A stretch of DNA of 64,000 nucleotides from an uncultured Roseobacter sp. (GCF_947492555.1 NZ_CANLNE010000003.1:186001-250000); one strand, 5' to 3'. Numbered from the stretch's first letter, positions 42,070 through 52,232 are shown. Numbers and translations: made by a program. The notes: generated from the sequence alone by a model not told the origin.

Positions 42070-43308
42070 ATGCCTGTTCTGGTGATGAAATTCGGTGGCA
42101 CCTCCGTGGCCACGCTGGACCGTATCCGGCGCGCGGCCAAGCGCGTTGGCGTCGAAGTGGCCAAGGGCTACGATGTGATCGTCATCGTGTCGGCCATGTC
42201 GGGCAAGACCAATGAGCTTGTGGGCTGGGTGAACGAGACATCGCCGCTCTATGATGCGCGCGAATATGATGCTGTGGTCTCCTCCGGCGAAAACGTGACC
42301 GCTGGACTGATGGCGCTGACCCTGCAGGAAATGGACGTGCCCGCCCGCAGCTGGCAGGGCTGGCAGGTGCCGGTGAAAACCACCTCCGCCCATTCCGCCG
42401 CGCGCATTGAGGAAATTCCTCCGGACAATATCATGGCGAAGTTCGGCGAGGGCATGAAGGTTGCCATTGTCTCCGGGTTTCAGGGGGTGAGCCCCGAGGG
42501 CCGGATCACCACGCTGGGACGGGGCGGGTCCGATACGACGGCTGTGGCCTTTGCTGCGGCTTTCGAGGCGGAGCGCTGCGATATCTATACGGATGTGGAT
42601 GGTGTCTACACTACCGATCCGCGGGTCAGCCCAAAGGCACGCAAACTGGAAAAGATCGCCTTTGAAGAGATGCTGGAACTGGCCTCGCTGGGCGCCAAGG
42701 TGCTGCAGACCCGGTCTGTCGAGCTGGCGATGCGCTACAAGGTGCGGCTGCGCGTGCTCAGCAGTTTTGAAGAACAATCGGATAACGCAGGGACGCTGGT
42801 CTGCGACGAGGAGGATATCATGGAAAGCAATGTGGTGGCGGGCGTGGCCTTTTCACGCGATGAAGCAAAGATGACCCTTGTGAGCGTGGCCGACCGCCCC
42901 GGCATCGCGGCCAGTATCTTTACGGCCCTGAGCGATGGCGGCGTGAACGTTGACATGATCGTGCAGAACATCTCCGAGGAAGGTCGCACGGACATGACTT
43001 GGTCCTGCCCGACCGATCAGGTCGCGCGCGCCGAAAAAGCCGTGGCGGACGCCAAAGCCGATGGCGTGATCAACTTTCACGAAGTCATCGCCGACACGGA
43101 TGTGGCCAAGGTTTCCGTCGTGGGGATCGGCATGCGGTCCCACACTGGTGTCGCCGCGAAAATGTTCCAGGTGCTGAGTGCCGAAGGCATCAACATCAAG
43201 GTCATTACGACGTCGGAGATCAAGATTTCGGTGCTGATCGACAGGAAATACATGGAACTCGCCGTTCAGGCGCTGCATGATGCCTTCGAGCTGGAAAAAG
43301 CCGCCTGA
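42070..43308 (+). CDS. lysC: Aspartate kinase
   Basis: 412 residues. The kinase domain starts VLVMKFGGTSVATLDRIRR and contains GRGGSDTTAVAFAAAFEAE and YTDVDGVYTTDPR. The C-terminal 160 residues carry paired ACT domains for feedback binding (VSVADRPGIAASIFTALSDG, and GIGMRSHTGVAAKMFQVLS). It catalyses the first step of the lysine, methionine and threonine pathway. Followed 50 bases later by ptsP, a frequent neighbour in Rhodobacterales. Confidence 0.97.
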   Translation: MPVLVMKFGGTSVATLDRIRRAAKRVGVEVAKGYDVIVIVSAMSGKTNELVGWVNETSPLYDAREYDAVVSSGENVTAGLMALTLQEMDVPARSWQGWQVPVKTTSAHSAARIEEIPPDNIMAKFGEGMKVAIVSGFQGVSPEGRITTLGRGGSDTTAVAFAAAFEAERCDIYTDVDGVYTTDPRVSPKARKLEKIAFEEMLELASLGAKVLQTRSVELAMRYKVRLRVLSSFEEQSDNAGTLVCDEEDIMESNVVAGVAFSRDEAKMTLVSVADRPGIAASIFTALSDGGVNVDMIVQNISEEGRTDMTWSCPTDQVARAEKAVADAKADGVINFHEVIADTDVAKVSVVGIGMRSHTGVAAKMFQVLSAEGINIKVITTSEIKISVLIDRKYMELAVQALHDAFELEKAA

Positions 43309-43357
43309 TCCGCGTTGACTGCGGACGGGTGCTCGAAGACGTGGGAGGATCGCACGC

Positions 43358-45601
43358 GTGGCAGAACGTCTGGAAACCGGATCGCGCAAGCTGCTGGGGC
43401 GGCTGCGCGATGCGATGGCGGGCGATGTCGAAGGACAGGCCCGGCTCGACAAGATCACCCATCTGATTGCCGACAGCATGGGGTGCGAAGTGTGCTCCAT
43501 CTACCTGTTCCGCGATGAGGATACGCTGGAGCTCTGCGCCACGGAGGGGCTCAATCAGGACGCGGTGCATAAAACCCGTATGAAACTGGGCGAGGGCCTT
43601 GTGGGCCAGGTGGCACGGCGGCGCCAAGTGGTGAACACGGCTGATGCGCCTCAGGCCAGAGGGTTCCGCTTTATGCCGGAAACCGGAGAGGAGGTGTTCT
43701 CCAGTTTCCTCGGCGTGCCGGTACAGCGGCTGGGGGAGGCGCTGGGCGTTCTGGTTGTGCAATCCAGAACGGCGCGCGAGTTTCTGGCGGATGAGGTCTA
43801 TGCGCTGGAGGTCGTGGCCATGGTGCTGGCCGAGATGACCGAACTTGGCGCTTTCATCGGCGACAACGCGGCGATGTCGGCACGCCACTCGCAACCGGCG
43901 ATGTTCCGCGGGACCGTTGGTCAGGAAGGCGCGGCCGAGGGACATGTCTGGCTGCATGAACCGCGCGTGGTGGTGACCAACCCCATCGCTGATGATCCCG
44001 TGCGTGAGCTGGAGCGCCTCAAAGAAGCGGTCGAACAACTGCGCGTTGGTGTCGATAAGATGCTGGAGATCGCGGGCAGTCAGGACAAGGATCAGCAGCA
44101 GGTGCTGGAAGCCTACCGGATGTTCGCCAACTCCAAAGGCTGGATGCGGCGGATGGAGGAAGATATCTCCAACGGCCTCTCCGCCGAAGCGGCAGTCGAG
44201 AAAGAGCAATCACTGGCCCGTGCCCGTATGGGGCAGGTGACCGATAATTACCTGCGCGAACGTCTCAGCGATCTGGATGATCTCAGTAATCGTCTGCTGC
44301 GGATTCTGACCGGGCAGGGGGCGGATACGGGTGCGGAAATGCCTGCCGATCCGATTCTGATTGCGCGCAACATCGGGCCTGCGGAACTGCTGGAATATGG
44401 GCGCAGTCTTAAGGGCATCGTGCTCGAACAAGGGTCAGTGGGCAGTCACGCAGCCATTGTCGCGCGCGCCCTGGCCATCCCGCTGGTGGTGCATGCCAAC
44501 CGGGTCACGACCGAAGCGCTGAATGGCGATCACATCATGGTGGATGGGGAGCAGGGCGTCGTGCACTTGCGGCCTGATGACACCGTGGTCAGCGCCTTCC
44601 GCGACAAGATCGCGATGCTGGCGGCGGCGCAGGAGCGCTATGCCTCTATCCGCGACAAGCCTGCGGAAACAAAGGACGGTGCGGTGTTGTCGCTGCACAT
44701 GAACGCAGGTCTGATGGCGGATCTGCCGTCCCTGCCAAACTCAGGTGCCGAGGGTGTTGGGCTTTTCCGCACGGAATTGCAGTTTCTCGTGCGCAACCAG
44801 ATGCCGCGCCGTTCCGAGCTCGTCGCTCTTTACGCGCGGGTGCTGGACGCGGCGCAGGGCAAGCGGGTGATTTTCCGCACGCTCGACATCGGGTCGGACA
44901 AGGTTCTGCCCTACATGAAACCGAATGACGAGCCCAATCCGGCCCTGGGCTGGCGGGCCATTCGCGTGGGTCTCGACAAACCGGGCATCATGCGGATGCA
45001 GCTGCAGGCGCTGATCCGGGCGGCCAATGGGCGTCCACTGACCGTGATGTTTCCTTTCGTGGCGCAATTCGAAGAATACCGCGCCGCCCGCAGGCTCATG
45101 GAAAAGACGCTGGCCGCCGAGGAACGTCTCGGCCATGTAATGCCTGCGTCTATCGAAATCGGGGCTATGCTGGAAACTCCTAGCCTGGCTTTTGCGCCGG
45201 TGAAGTTTTTCGAGGAGGTGGATTTTCTCTCCATCGGAGGCAATGACCTGAAACAGTTCTTCTTTGCCGCGGATCGGGAGAATGAACGCGTGCGTCGGCG
45301 CTATGATACGTTGAACGTTTCTTTCCTGAGCTTTCTTGAGGGCATCGTCGAACGCTGTGCCAAGACGGGCACGCCGTTGTCGTTTTGCGGCGAGGATGCC
45401 GGACGCCCGGTTGAGGCCATGTGTCTTGCTGCGATCGGGTTGCGCAGTCTTTCGATGCGTCCTGCCTCAATCGGCCCGGTAAAAAATCTGCTCCGCCGCA
45501 GCAATTTGGAAGAGGTTCGCAAAGTCATCGCCGACGCCCGTCACCGCGGGGAAATGTCGGTGCGTCCAGCCGTCATGGAGTGGCTGCGCACCCAGGGTTG
45601 A
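43358..45601 (+). CDS. ptsP: Phosphoenolpyruvate-protein phosphotransferase PtsP (nitrogen PTS enzyme I)
   Basis: 747 residues: an N-terminal GAF domain (about 20-160), the enzyme I N-terminal domain, a phosphohistidine domain with His364 in GSVGSHAAIVARALA, and a C-terminal PEP-binding barrel (GVGLFRTELQFLVRNQMP, IEIGAMLETP, LSIGGNDLKQFFFAAD, SFCGEDAG). It passes phosphate from PEP to NPr in the regulatory nitrogen phosphotransferase system. The GAF domain marks it as PtsP. GTG start with GGGAGG upstream. The phosphotransfer partners are elsewhere. Confidence 0.96.
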   Translation: MAERLETGSRKLLGRLRDAMAGDVEGQARLDKITHLIADSMGCEVCSIYLFRDEDTLELCATEGLNQDAVHKTRMKLGEGLVGQVARRRQVVNTADAPQARGFRFMPETGEEVFSSFLGVPVQRLGEALGVLVVQSRTAREFLADEVYALEVVAMVLAEMTELGAFIGDNAAMSARHSQPAMFRGTVGQEGAAEGHVWLHEPRVVVTNPIADDPVRELERLKEAVEQLRVGVDKMLEIAGSQDKDQQQVLEAYRMFANSKGWMRRMEEDISNGLSAEAAVEKEQSLARARMGQVTDNYLRERLSDLDDLSNRLLRILTGQGADTGAEMPADPILIARNIGPAELLEYGRSLKGIVLEQGSVGSHAAIVARALAIPLVVHANRVTTEALNGDHIMVDGEQGVVHLRPDDTVVSAFRDKIAMLAAAQERYASIRDKPAETKDGAVLSLHMNAGLMADLPSLPNSGAEGVGLFRTELQFLVRNQMPRRSELVALYARVLDAAQGKRVIFRTLDIGSDKVLPYMKPNDEPNPALGWRAIRVGLDKPGIMRMQLQALIRAANGRPLTVMFPFVAQFEEYRAARRLMEKTLAAEERLGHVMPASIEIGAMLETPSLAFAPVKFFEEVDFLSIGGNDLKQFFFAADRENERVRRRYDTLNVSFLSFLEGIVERCAKTGTPLSFCGEDAGRPVEAMCLAAIGLRSLSMRPASIGPVKNLLRRSNLEEVRKVIADARHRGEMSVRPAVMEWLRTQG

Positions 45602-46034
45602 TGCCGGGTCGTGCCCTCTTGTTTGCAAGAATTTTTGGCCAATCGGCTTGAGATAGATGAGGGCGAGCAGCGCGGCAGAGCTCTCTGTCATTCGGTATCG
45701 TTCGAACGCGCAAGTAAGGGGTGGATGGGATCGACAAATGCCTCGCCAAACGGTCAAGAAACCAACCGGTTTTTACATGGACACCTCAGTTTTCCCCGAT
45801 ACTGCAGGACGCCACGCGCGAGCGGCCCTTGAAAGCACCCTAAGCCTTGTCAAAGCCAGAATGAGGGCGGTTGGGAACGGGCGTCAGCTGTCATAGTGCC
45901 AGTAGCTGTCGTAAGGCGGATCAGCCGTTCCGGTCCCTTGATCGCCAGCGCGCGCGGAGTGCCGGACAGTCGGCATATGCGTCTGGAAAACCAGTCATTT
46001 CGGTACCTTGCAAAAGGATCATGGAACCGACATT
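45602..46034. other. Intergenic region at the edge of the glycan block
   Basis: 433 bases between ptsP and the FkbM gene. Several open frames cross it, but none has a ribosome site with a plausible protein. No tRNA, terminator with T-run, or repeat was recognised with confidence. It marks the change from the G/C-rich backbone to the more A/T-rich block that follows. Confidence 0.4.
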
Positions 46035-46832
46035 ATGGCGTCGCAGTTACAGGGACTAAATCATCAGATGCGCAGAAAAATACGCCGGCTTCTGGGGTTG
46101 GACAAAGTAGAAGCCGAACAGAAAGCTGCCTCAAAACCCGGTTTGGTGACCGCAAATCCAGAATTTGTTGATGGGTTTCTGACTGGCCTGATTGCACGCG
46201 AAGGTAAAATCGGTGTGCTGCAGTGCGGTGCGAATGATGGCGTTACGGTGGACCCGATCAACAGATTTCTGATCAGGAACAAATCCAATGTAAAGGCCGT
46301 TCTGGTAGAACCCTTGCCGGATGTTTTTGAGCAGCTGAAAGAGAACTACGCCGGGAACGAAAACGTAGCCTGCCTGAATGTAGCTCTGGGCCCGGAAGGG
46401 AAGCTTACTCTTTACCGCCTGAAAGCCGAGTATTCAGATCGGTATCGCGGCATCATCGCCTCAGGTATTACGTCCTTTGATCGAAATCACGTTCTTAAAA
46501 AATCGATGAATCTTGTAGGTATTGATGAAATTCCACCAGAGGACCGTGTTGAAGAGGTAGAGGTGGAATGTATGACAGTTTCACGTTTGATCGATGATCA
46601 CGCGGATCGGCTAAGTGACCAACCATTCGTGCAGATCGATGCCGAGGGGTTCGATGATCAGGTGGTTTATTCCGTCGATCTTGAACGGCACAGGCCACTG
46701 GGCTTCGGTTACGAGTTCAACAAACTCTCAATCGAAAAGCTTGGTAAGCTCAGAGAACACCTGGCTCGCCATGGCTATTCGACCGTTACGTGGAGTAAGT
46801 CGGATGAACTGGCGTATCTCGTCAGGAACTGA
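46035..46832 (+). CDS. FkbM-family methyltransferase
   Basis: About 265 residues. The glycine-rich SAM segment is VLQCGANDGVTVDPI; VLVEPLPDVFEQLKENYAGN and the later FVQIDAEGFDDQVVYSVDL are characteristic of FkbM-type enzymes, which methylate sugar hydroxyls or other O-positions. It begins the glycan block, so a sugar substrate is likely. The start is uncertain (ATG at 46035, with GGA nine bases upstream, or ATG at 46068). Confidence 0.87.
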   Translation: MASQLQGLNHQMRRKIRRLLGLDKVEAEQKAASKPGLVTANPEFVDGFLTGLIAREGKIGVLQCGANDGVTVDPINRFLIRNKSNVKAVLVEPLPDVFEQLKENYAGNENVACLNVALGPEGKLTLYRLKAEYSDRYRGIIASGITSFDRNHVLKKSMNLVGIDEIPPEDRVEEVEVECMTVSRLIDDHADRLSDQPFVQIDAEGFDDQVVYSVDLERHRPLGFGYEFNKLSIEKLGKLREHLARHGYSTVTWSKSDELAYLVRN

Positions 46833-46904
46833 TGATTTTCTAGAGCTTAAACTGCATCAAGGAACGCAGGGCAGTTTGGCTCGAATGCACCTTAGGAGAG
46901 CGTA

Positions 46905-47717
46905 ATGAAAGTGGATATGTTCCATATCGGGCCTCAGAAGACCGCAACGACGTGGTTTTTCGATGCGATCCGCCATCACCCGGATGTTGCCGTTCCTCCC
47001 AAAGATTCAGTACATTATTTCGACATGCACTATCTGCGCGGAGAAGACTGGTATCATGGGCTGTTTCCCACTGGAAATTTCACACGATATCTTGACCCTA
47101 CGCCCAGTCACATCAGGGACCATGATGCCGCAAAGCGTATTCATGCCTATAACCCTGATGCGCGCATAATCATCAGTGCGCGCCATCCTGTCGAACGCGC
47201 TTTTTCGCACTACTGGCACGAGAAAAAGAAATTGAAGATCGGCTTTTCGTTCGAAGAAGTCTTTGAGAATTACGATCTGTTTGACACCTGGGTTTTACCC
47301 GGAATGTATGCAGGTCACTACAGAAGATATGCAGAGCTGTTTGGCGAGGAGAATGTGTTTATCGGCTTCTTCGATGATGTTTCCGCGAACCCGCAAAAAC
47401 TGATGGATGAAATCTGTGACTTTGTCGGGATTTCCAGATTTGAGCGCCCCGATCTTTTCGCGCGTCGCGTGAACGTCGCAGGGGAACGCAAGTCAAAGCG
47501 ACGCAAAGCTGCGGATAAGATCATGATGCGTTACCGCCTGCTGAGATCCGTAATGAAACGCTATGACAGGGCTATGGGTCGCAAGACAATGGAGACCCTT
47601 GCCGACGTTGATGATCGTTGTATTGCAAAGCTGTACGAGGTTTTTGAACCTGATATCCTGGACCTGGAACGTATCTCGGGGCGGGACTTGTCGGCGTGGC
47701 GAAGCAAGAAATGGTAG
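46905..47717 (+). CDS. PAPS-dependent sulfotransferase
   Basis: 270 residues with the 5'-phosphosulfate-binding loop GPQKTATTWFFDAI near the N-terminus and the 3'-phosphate-binding segment ISARHPVERAFSHYWH. This is the order seen in heparan-sulfate-type and related bacterial sulfotransferases, moving sulfate from PAPS to a sugar hydroxyl or amine. It should act in the cytoplasm on a glycan or glycolipid before export. GGAGAGCG precedes the ATG. The coding end overlaps the deacetylase gene by 22 bases if that gene starts at 47696. Confidence 0.9.
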   Translation: MKVDMFHIGPQKTATTWFFDAIRHHPDVAVPPKDSVHYFDMHYLRGEDWYHGLFPTGNFTRYLDPTPSHIRDHDAAKRIHAYNPDARIIISARHPVERAFSHYWHEKKKLKIGFSFEEVFENYDLFDTWVLPGMYAGHYRRYAELFGEENVFIGFFDDVSANPQKLMDEICDFVGISRFERPDLFARRVNVAGERKSKRRKAADKIMMRYRLLRSVMKRYDRAMGRKTMETLADVDDRCIAKLYEVFEPDILDLERISGRDLSAWRSKKW

Positions 47718-48520
47718 ACGTGCCCGAGCGGGATGCGGTGGTCTATCTACATGACATCCGCGAAACCACTGACGGGCTGTCTGGTGCCAATCTGAGCAAT
47801 GCAGATCTGCTTTCGGATGTGGAAACTTACCTTGAAGAAAGCGGCAAAAAAGTTCTTACGGCGGATGATGGTTACCGATCCGTCCGGCTCCTTTTGCCGT
47901 TGCTTGAGCGGACCGGTGCACGACTGGTTTTGTTCCTCACAACGGGCTTTTTGGACCGCACGGTTTTTCCCTACGAGATTGTCGCGTCCAACATGGTGTC
48001 GACGTTGCCCCGCGTTCAAGTTTTTGGAGAAGAGTTTGACACCGGTAGCGATCCAGAGGCGCGGGAAGTAGCGTTCAAAAGAGTGCATAGGGCGCTGAAA
48101 CCGCAGTCTTACAAACGGCGTGTTCGTTTGATCGACCGTTTGGCGGCTGAAAACAACACCACCAAAGAACAGTTCGTCAGTGATGTTTTCCTATCGTGGG
48201 ACGAAGCCGCTGAGTTGGCCCGGCATTCGCAGATTGACATTGGGGCGCATTCTCACAGGCACCTGCATCTGCCGGATGTCGGGAAACGGACACAGCTTTA
48301 CGAATTGCTGTTTCCGCGCCTACGGTTGGCCCGCAGATTGAGAACGCCGGTCACGTCGATAGCTTATCCTTATGGTGGTGAAAACGCACGGGTGCAGAGA
48401 TACGCGCGGGCCTGCGGCTACCGCAGCGCATTCGGGACATCGCCTGAAAGCGCAGGCCCCTATGCGCGACCACGGCAGACGTTAACGGACGCGCTGAACG
48501 AACTTTCCGGTCACCGATGA
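47696..48520 (+). CDS. Polysaccharide deacetylase family protein (NodB-like)
   Basis: 274 residues. The NodB motif 1 is present as VLTADDGYRS (second aspartate as catalytic base/ligand), and motif 2 as GAHSHRHLHLPDV (His pair), with PYGGENARV as motif 3. It should remove an N-acetyl group from a sugar. It has no signal peptide, so it would act in the cytoplasm, matching the sulfotransferase and glycosyltransferase neighbours. The start is GTG 47696, or ATG 47711; both overlap the previous gene. Its stop overlaps the next ATG by four bases (ATGA). Confidence 0.88.
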   Translation: MAKQEMVDVPERDAVVYLHDIRETTDGLSGANLSNADLLSDVETYLEESGKKVLTADDGYRSVRLLLPLLERTGARLVLFLTTGFLDRTVFPYEIVASNMVSTLPRVQVFGEEFDTGSDPEAREVAFKRVHRALKPQSYKRRVRLIDRLAAENNTTKEQFVSDVFLSWDEAAELARHSQIDIGAHSHRHLHLPDVGKRTQLYELLFPRLRLARRLRTPVTSIAYPYGGENARVQRYARACGYRSAFGTSPESAGPYARPRQTLTDALNELSGHR

Positions 48521-49377
48521 AACCCAGCTTTTTAGTCATAACACTGCACTCCGGCGAAAATGAGTTTGGCGCGTGCAAGGCATCTGTGGCGGCTCAGCAG
48601 GGTGTAGATGTCAGCCACGAGGTTATTGCCGGGCTGGACAATGAGGCGGCACATAAAGCGCTTTATCAGATGATCATGAGCAACGCGGATTCCTATGATC
48701 GTTTTCTGAAGCTGGACGCGGATATGGTTTTGAACCGGCCAACGGCGCTTCAGGAAGTGAACCGGGTTTTTGAGAACAATCCCGGTGTAGATCATGTGGT
48801 ATCGATGGTTCAGGATCACTACACAAACCGTGCAATTTACGGGGTCCACAGTTTCAGCCCGCGCGTCCGATGGGAATTGGAAAAACACGACCAGCTGTTT
48901 GTTGATCCTGATCCGCAATACGAAGGAACGATGTTGCGGGATCCCGATGGCCTGGCAATTTATGTTGATCACGCCCCCGATCCTGACAGGTATCAGGCTT
49001 TCCATTTCGGGTTTCACCGGACCCTCAAGCTGATGCAGATGATCAAAAACAAGCAGTCCGCGAGGCATATCCAGTACCAGTTGGGTATTTTGAAAGATGC
49101 CGAGACTTACTACGAAAAAGATGGGCCAGAGACCCTGGGGATGACCGTTCTTGCCGCCGATTTGGTTCGCCGGGGGGAGTTGACTGCAAAAACCGGGGAC
49201 AAGAACAACGCTCAGGTCGAAGCAGCTTTCCGGAAGATAGAAAACCTATCCGATGATCAAGTGCGCAAAAGGGTGCGTATGGGGAAGCCAGCGAGGATGT
49301 TGGCCTATTGGTGGTTGCTGCTCAGGATACGTCGGAAAGTGGAACGGGAAGAACGTCAAATTGCGCGGAATAGATAG
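48517..49377 (+). CDS. Glycosyltransferase-like protein (GT-A type)
   Basis: 286 residues. SYDRFLKLDADMVLNRPTAL supplies a DxD motif typical of GT-A transferases, preceded by an N-terminal strand (FLVITLHSGENEFGACKASV) where a nucleotide-sugar domain would start. The donor, acceptor and linkage are unknown. A C-terminal basic helix (RKVEREERQIARNR) could contact the membrane. Its start overlaps the stop of the deacetylase (ATGA), indicating a coupled operon. Confidence 0.72.
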   Translation: MKPSFLVITLHSGENEFGACKASVAAQQGVDVSHEVIAGLDNEAAHKALYQMIMSNADSYDRFLKLDADMVLNRPTALQEVNRVFENNPGVDHVVSMVQDHYTNRAIYGVHSFSPRVRWELEKHDQLFVDPDPQYEGTMLRDPDGLAIYVDHAPDPDRYQAFHFGFHRTLKLMQMIKNKQSARHIQYQLGILKDAETYYEKDGPETLGMTVLAADLVRRGELTAKTGDKNNAQVEAAFRKIENLSDDQVRKRVRMGKPARMLAYWWLLLRIRRKVEREERQIARNR

Positions 49378-49594
49378 GATCGCGGGGCCTCAAAGGGGGC
49401 AGACATGTCTGGATGACCGGATGACCTGCCCCCGCGCCGCAAGTCTGCCAAAAGCGCTCTTTATGTCGGATGTCTTTCATCTATAAGGGGATACCAACGC
49501 CACAGCGCGTGAGGTCACCAGGTTTACGAGCCTGGATTTGTGCCAGGAGCCCGGCATCGCCAGCCCATTCAACTGAAATAAAGAAAACTGACTT

Positions 49595-50548
49595 ATGAAA
49601 AAGCAGACAACGATCCGGTTTGTTGTACACCGCAAGAGGATCAACTTCGGCAGTGCTGAGTTGCGGGTCGTGCAGCTTGTCAGGATACTTGAGCAACAAC
49701 TGGGCTCACGGGTCAGGATCGAAATTGAAAAACTGCCTCGCCGTCGCGGCCTGGGCCAGGAACTCTGGGCCCTGAAACAAAAACCGGGCGATGTAATCGT
49801 TTTTGCGAAGATCTCGCTGCCTGAGCTGCGGAGTCGCGTGCTGGATATCCTGAGATACCGTGGTGCTCTCACCTGTCTCGACTATGTTGACTCTGATCTG
49901 AGACTGGTCACGAAGCGACGGGCTGATGTGCATATCGCGGCATCAGAGAGCGCTCTGCGCAAGATGCGGGATCTGATCAGCCAAGCGGAAGCTTCAGGCG
50001 CGCCAGTGTCCGGCCAGCCCTTCCTCCTGCATCACAACACGGATGCACGGCTTGCGGGTCTTAAAGTCCGTCCGTCTGACAGTCTGAACACCATTTACTT
50101 CGGGGATATCCGAAACACGATCATTTCAGATTCTATCGCTAAGCGCATATCTGTTCTGAACATTGATCGTGCCGATCAGATCGAAGACGCAAGTAAAACT
50201 CTGGCTGACTACAACTTGCACTATTGCGTGCGCAGGATGGTTGAAGAAGAACCCGGCGACATCGTGGCCAAGCCTTTTACCAAAGGGTTTATTGCAGCCC
50301 AGATGGGGGCGCCTGTATTAATCAACAAGGACGTTGATGATGCAGTCGAACTACTGGGGAATGACTATCCCTTCCTGATTGCGGATACCTCTGAAACGGC
50401 CATTCTGGACGGTCTTGATCTGGCCGAGGATGCATATGGAGGCCCTGCCTGGCAAGAAGCACTGAGCCGAATGGCGCAGATGCGACAGGTGTTCAGTCAT
50501 GAGGCGATTGCGCGTCAGTTCGGGGACATTCTGGATTACCTGGCCTGA
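49595..50548 (+). CDS. Probable glycosyltransferase-like protein, family unclear
   Basis: 317 residues. An N-terminal strand with a Gly-Ser loop (FGSAELRVVQLVRILEQQLG) and a C-terminal region (VAKPFTKGFIAAQMGAPVLI, followed by DDAVELLGNDYPFLI) are arranged like the two Rossmann halves of a GT-B glycosyltransferase, but no family signature was recognised. It is in the same direction as the four genes before it, after a 217-base gap. The similarity is of fold only, so the function should be taken as unknown. Confidence 0.6.
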   Translation: MKKQTTIRFVVHRKRINFGSAELRVVQLVRILEQQLGSRVRIEIEKLPRRRGLGQELWALKQKPGDVIVFAKISLPELRSRVLDILRYRGALTCLDYVDSDLRLVTKRRADVHIAASESALRKMRDLISQAEASGAPVSGQPFLLHHNTDARLAGLKVRPSDSLNTIYFGDIRNTIISDSIAKRISVLNIDRADQIEDASKTLADYNLHYCVRRMVEEEPGDIVAKPFTKGFIAAQMGAPVLINKDVDDAVELLGNDYPFLIADTSETAILDGLDLAEDAYGGPAWQEALSRMAQMRQVFSHEAIARQFGDILDYLA

Positions 50549-50563
50549 CCCTTGGTCGGTGGT

Positions 50564-51310
50564 TCAGGAGCGTGCAATCAATGGGTCGAGCGGCGAATAG
50601 GGCACACGTGCTTTCGGGTGGCGCTGAAGAAAGTCCCTGACGGTTATCAGATTCAGCAACGCATGACGGTCCCGCTCCAGGTTTTCGTATCCCGACACGG
50701 ATCCCGAATAACATATCTGTCTGCCCGGGCGCACAAAACCCACGCCCCAGTCGACATCCACGACATACATTTCAAGGTTCGAACTTTCGACACGGTGCCG
50801 CGCATATCCCTCCCAGCTTGTGCCGTTCCAAGATGGAAAAGTGCCGTTCACCTCGTATTCCTCACGGGCATGGAAAGCCGTCGGAGGGTTCAGGTCGTGC
50901 AACAGAATAACACCGCCGGGGTTGAGTGCTGCAAGTGCGCCATTGATATCGCGGTATACCTGCTCGCCGGTGTGCAGCCCGTCAATGAAGATAATGTCGA
51001 ACGTATCCGCAGTCGTCTTGAAATACTCATCTGACGTGCAGCAATGGTCTGCTTCGGCGGTCGGGTCGGGATCAACGGATGTTCGAAACTCTGCAAGAAT
51101 ATTCTCGTGCATGTCCGACTTGTTCCGTGTGCCAATCTCAAGATAGTGCCTGTAGCCGTAGACTGTGACCAGATGGTTCACCAGCGCGATCCGGTTGGCT
51201 TCGCATTTTCCATGCGCAAAGCCATATATGCCGTGTGTGCCCATCAGGGTCCGATAGCCAACGAAGCGGCTTGCTTTGCTGCGAAGCTTTCTTAGTTTTT
51301 TGCTTTTCAT
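50564..51310 (-). CDS. Class I SAM-dependent methyltransferase (Methyltransf_24 type)
   Basis: About 248 residues. The SAM-binding segment is HYLEIGTRNKSDMHENIL, with the acidic pair in SVDPDPTAEADH and FDIIFIDGLHTGEQVYRDI; the latter resembles the Methyltransf_24 family found in glycan gene clusters. The ATG at 51310 has AGGA 7 bases upstream. It converges on the gene before it with 15 bases between their stops. Confidence 0.85.
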   Translation of the reverse strand: MKSKKLRKLRSKASRFVGYRTLMGTHGIYGFAHGKCEANRIALVNHLVTVYGYRHYLEIGTRNKSDMHENILAEFRTSVDPDPTAEADHCCTSDEYFKTTADTFDIIFIDGLHTGEQVYRDINGALAALNPGGVILLHDLNPPTAFHAREEYEVNGTFPSWNGTSWEGYARHRVESSNLEMYVVDVDWGVGFVRPGRQICYSGSVSGYENLERDRHALLNLITVRDFLQRHPKARVPYSPLDPLIARS

Positions 51311-51410
51311 GGGACGTCCTTTAATGGCTGAATTCCCTGCCTGCAATTCAAAGATGTCTGCACATGCCACTATACAACAAGGGCAGGTGTCGGTTGCCTG
51401 TTGCTGCAGA

Positions 51411-52232
51411 TTACGGCAGCCCGTGGCTTTCCTTCATTTTGACGATGTTCCGCAAAATTCTGTTTTTGCGACGTTTGTAGAGTATTCTCGCAAAGGACAG
51501 GGCCCGCGGCTTGTCGACTGTATTGGATCGAATTTCGCGCGCGCGCTGGTCGTCGCGAATAACCGGCCAATCGGCGACCTCTGTCATTGGAAAATCCAAC
51601 CGCGTCCATTTTTGCCGGCCGATGTGTTCAGCGAGATTCAGTGTCAATTGATCACGCCTGCAATAGCGCAGGAACAACTCAAACCAAAGGGCATTCAGTT
51701 CATCTGTTTTTACGTCACCGGCCATCTGAATCATGATGGTGTTCTGTGTAAGATCAGGCGTGTGGGGCAGGTCCACAGACTGAAATGTTCGGTGTAGCAG
51801 TCGCCAGGTTTCCTCGTTGAACAGTCCGACCTGGTAGCAGGTGTCCAGCTCATCTCGAACGAATTGTCTGGTCTGATGTCGAAACAGGTAGCGTCCGGGT
51901 GTCGGCGGAGCCGTGAGTTGTTGGGAAATTCTGTCTATGATTTCAGCGGGTGACGAAACAAGCGAAGCTCGATTGTCCACATAAATTGACCAAGTGTGCT
52001 CCGGAAAAAAAAGGTGCGGCATCAGTTTTGCCCGCCGCGATTCATGCAGCGGTCCTAGGGCATCAGAGCGCTGATGCAATAGCCTGATGCCATCGGGAAC
52101 ACTGAGATCCTTGCGATCCGTGACCAATACGCGATCATACCCTTCGCCGGTTCCCAGAGACGTCGGGTTGAAGGGTTCGGGCGCACCAAAAAAACAACCA
52201 TAAACAACGATTTGGTTTTTCTTGGTTGTCAT
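51411..52232 (-). CDS. DUF616 (TOD1/MUCI70-type) glycosyltransferase-like protein
   Basis: 273 residues. RRAKLMPHLFFPEHTWSIYV, with a following DNRAS, matches the DUF616 signature (RRPK-x-PH, then the W-x-D-G-like loop with Asn here), a family linked to glycosyl transfer in plants and bacteria. A typical C-terminal CRRDQLTLNLAEHI follows. The substrate is unknown, and the DxD is altered (VDNRAS). Same direction as the methyltransferase and ABC genes on either side, with 100-150-base gaps. Confidence 0.72.
   Translation of the reverse strand: MTTKKNQIVVYGCFFGAPEPFNPTSLGTGEGYDRVLVTDRKDLSVPDGIRLLHQRSDALGPLHESRRAKLMPHLFFPEHTWSIYVDNRASLVSSPAEIIDRISQQLTAPPTPGRYLFRHQTRQFVRDELDTCYQVGLFNEETWRLLHRTFQSVDLPHTPDLTQNTIMIQMAGDVKTDELNALWFELFLRYCRRDQLTLNLAEHIGRQKWTRLDFPMTEVADWPVIRDDQRAREIRSNTVDKPRALSFARILYKRRKNRILRNIVKMKESHGLP

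Noticed and set aside
49395-49433. GGGGGCAG ... CTGCCCCC inverted repeat after the GT-A gene
   Set aside because: The loop is 23 bases long and no T-run follows, so a terminator is not supported.
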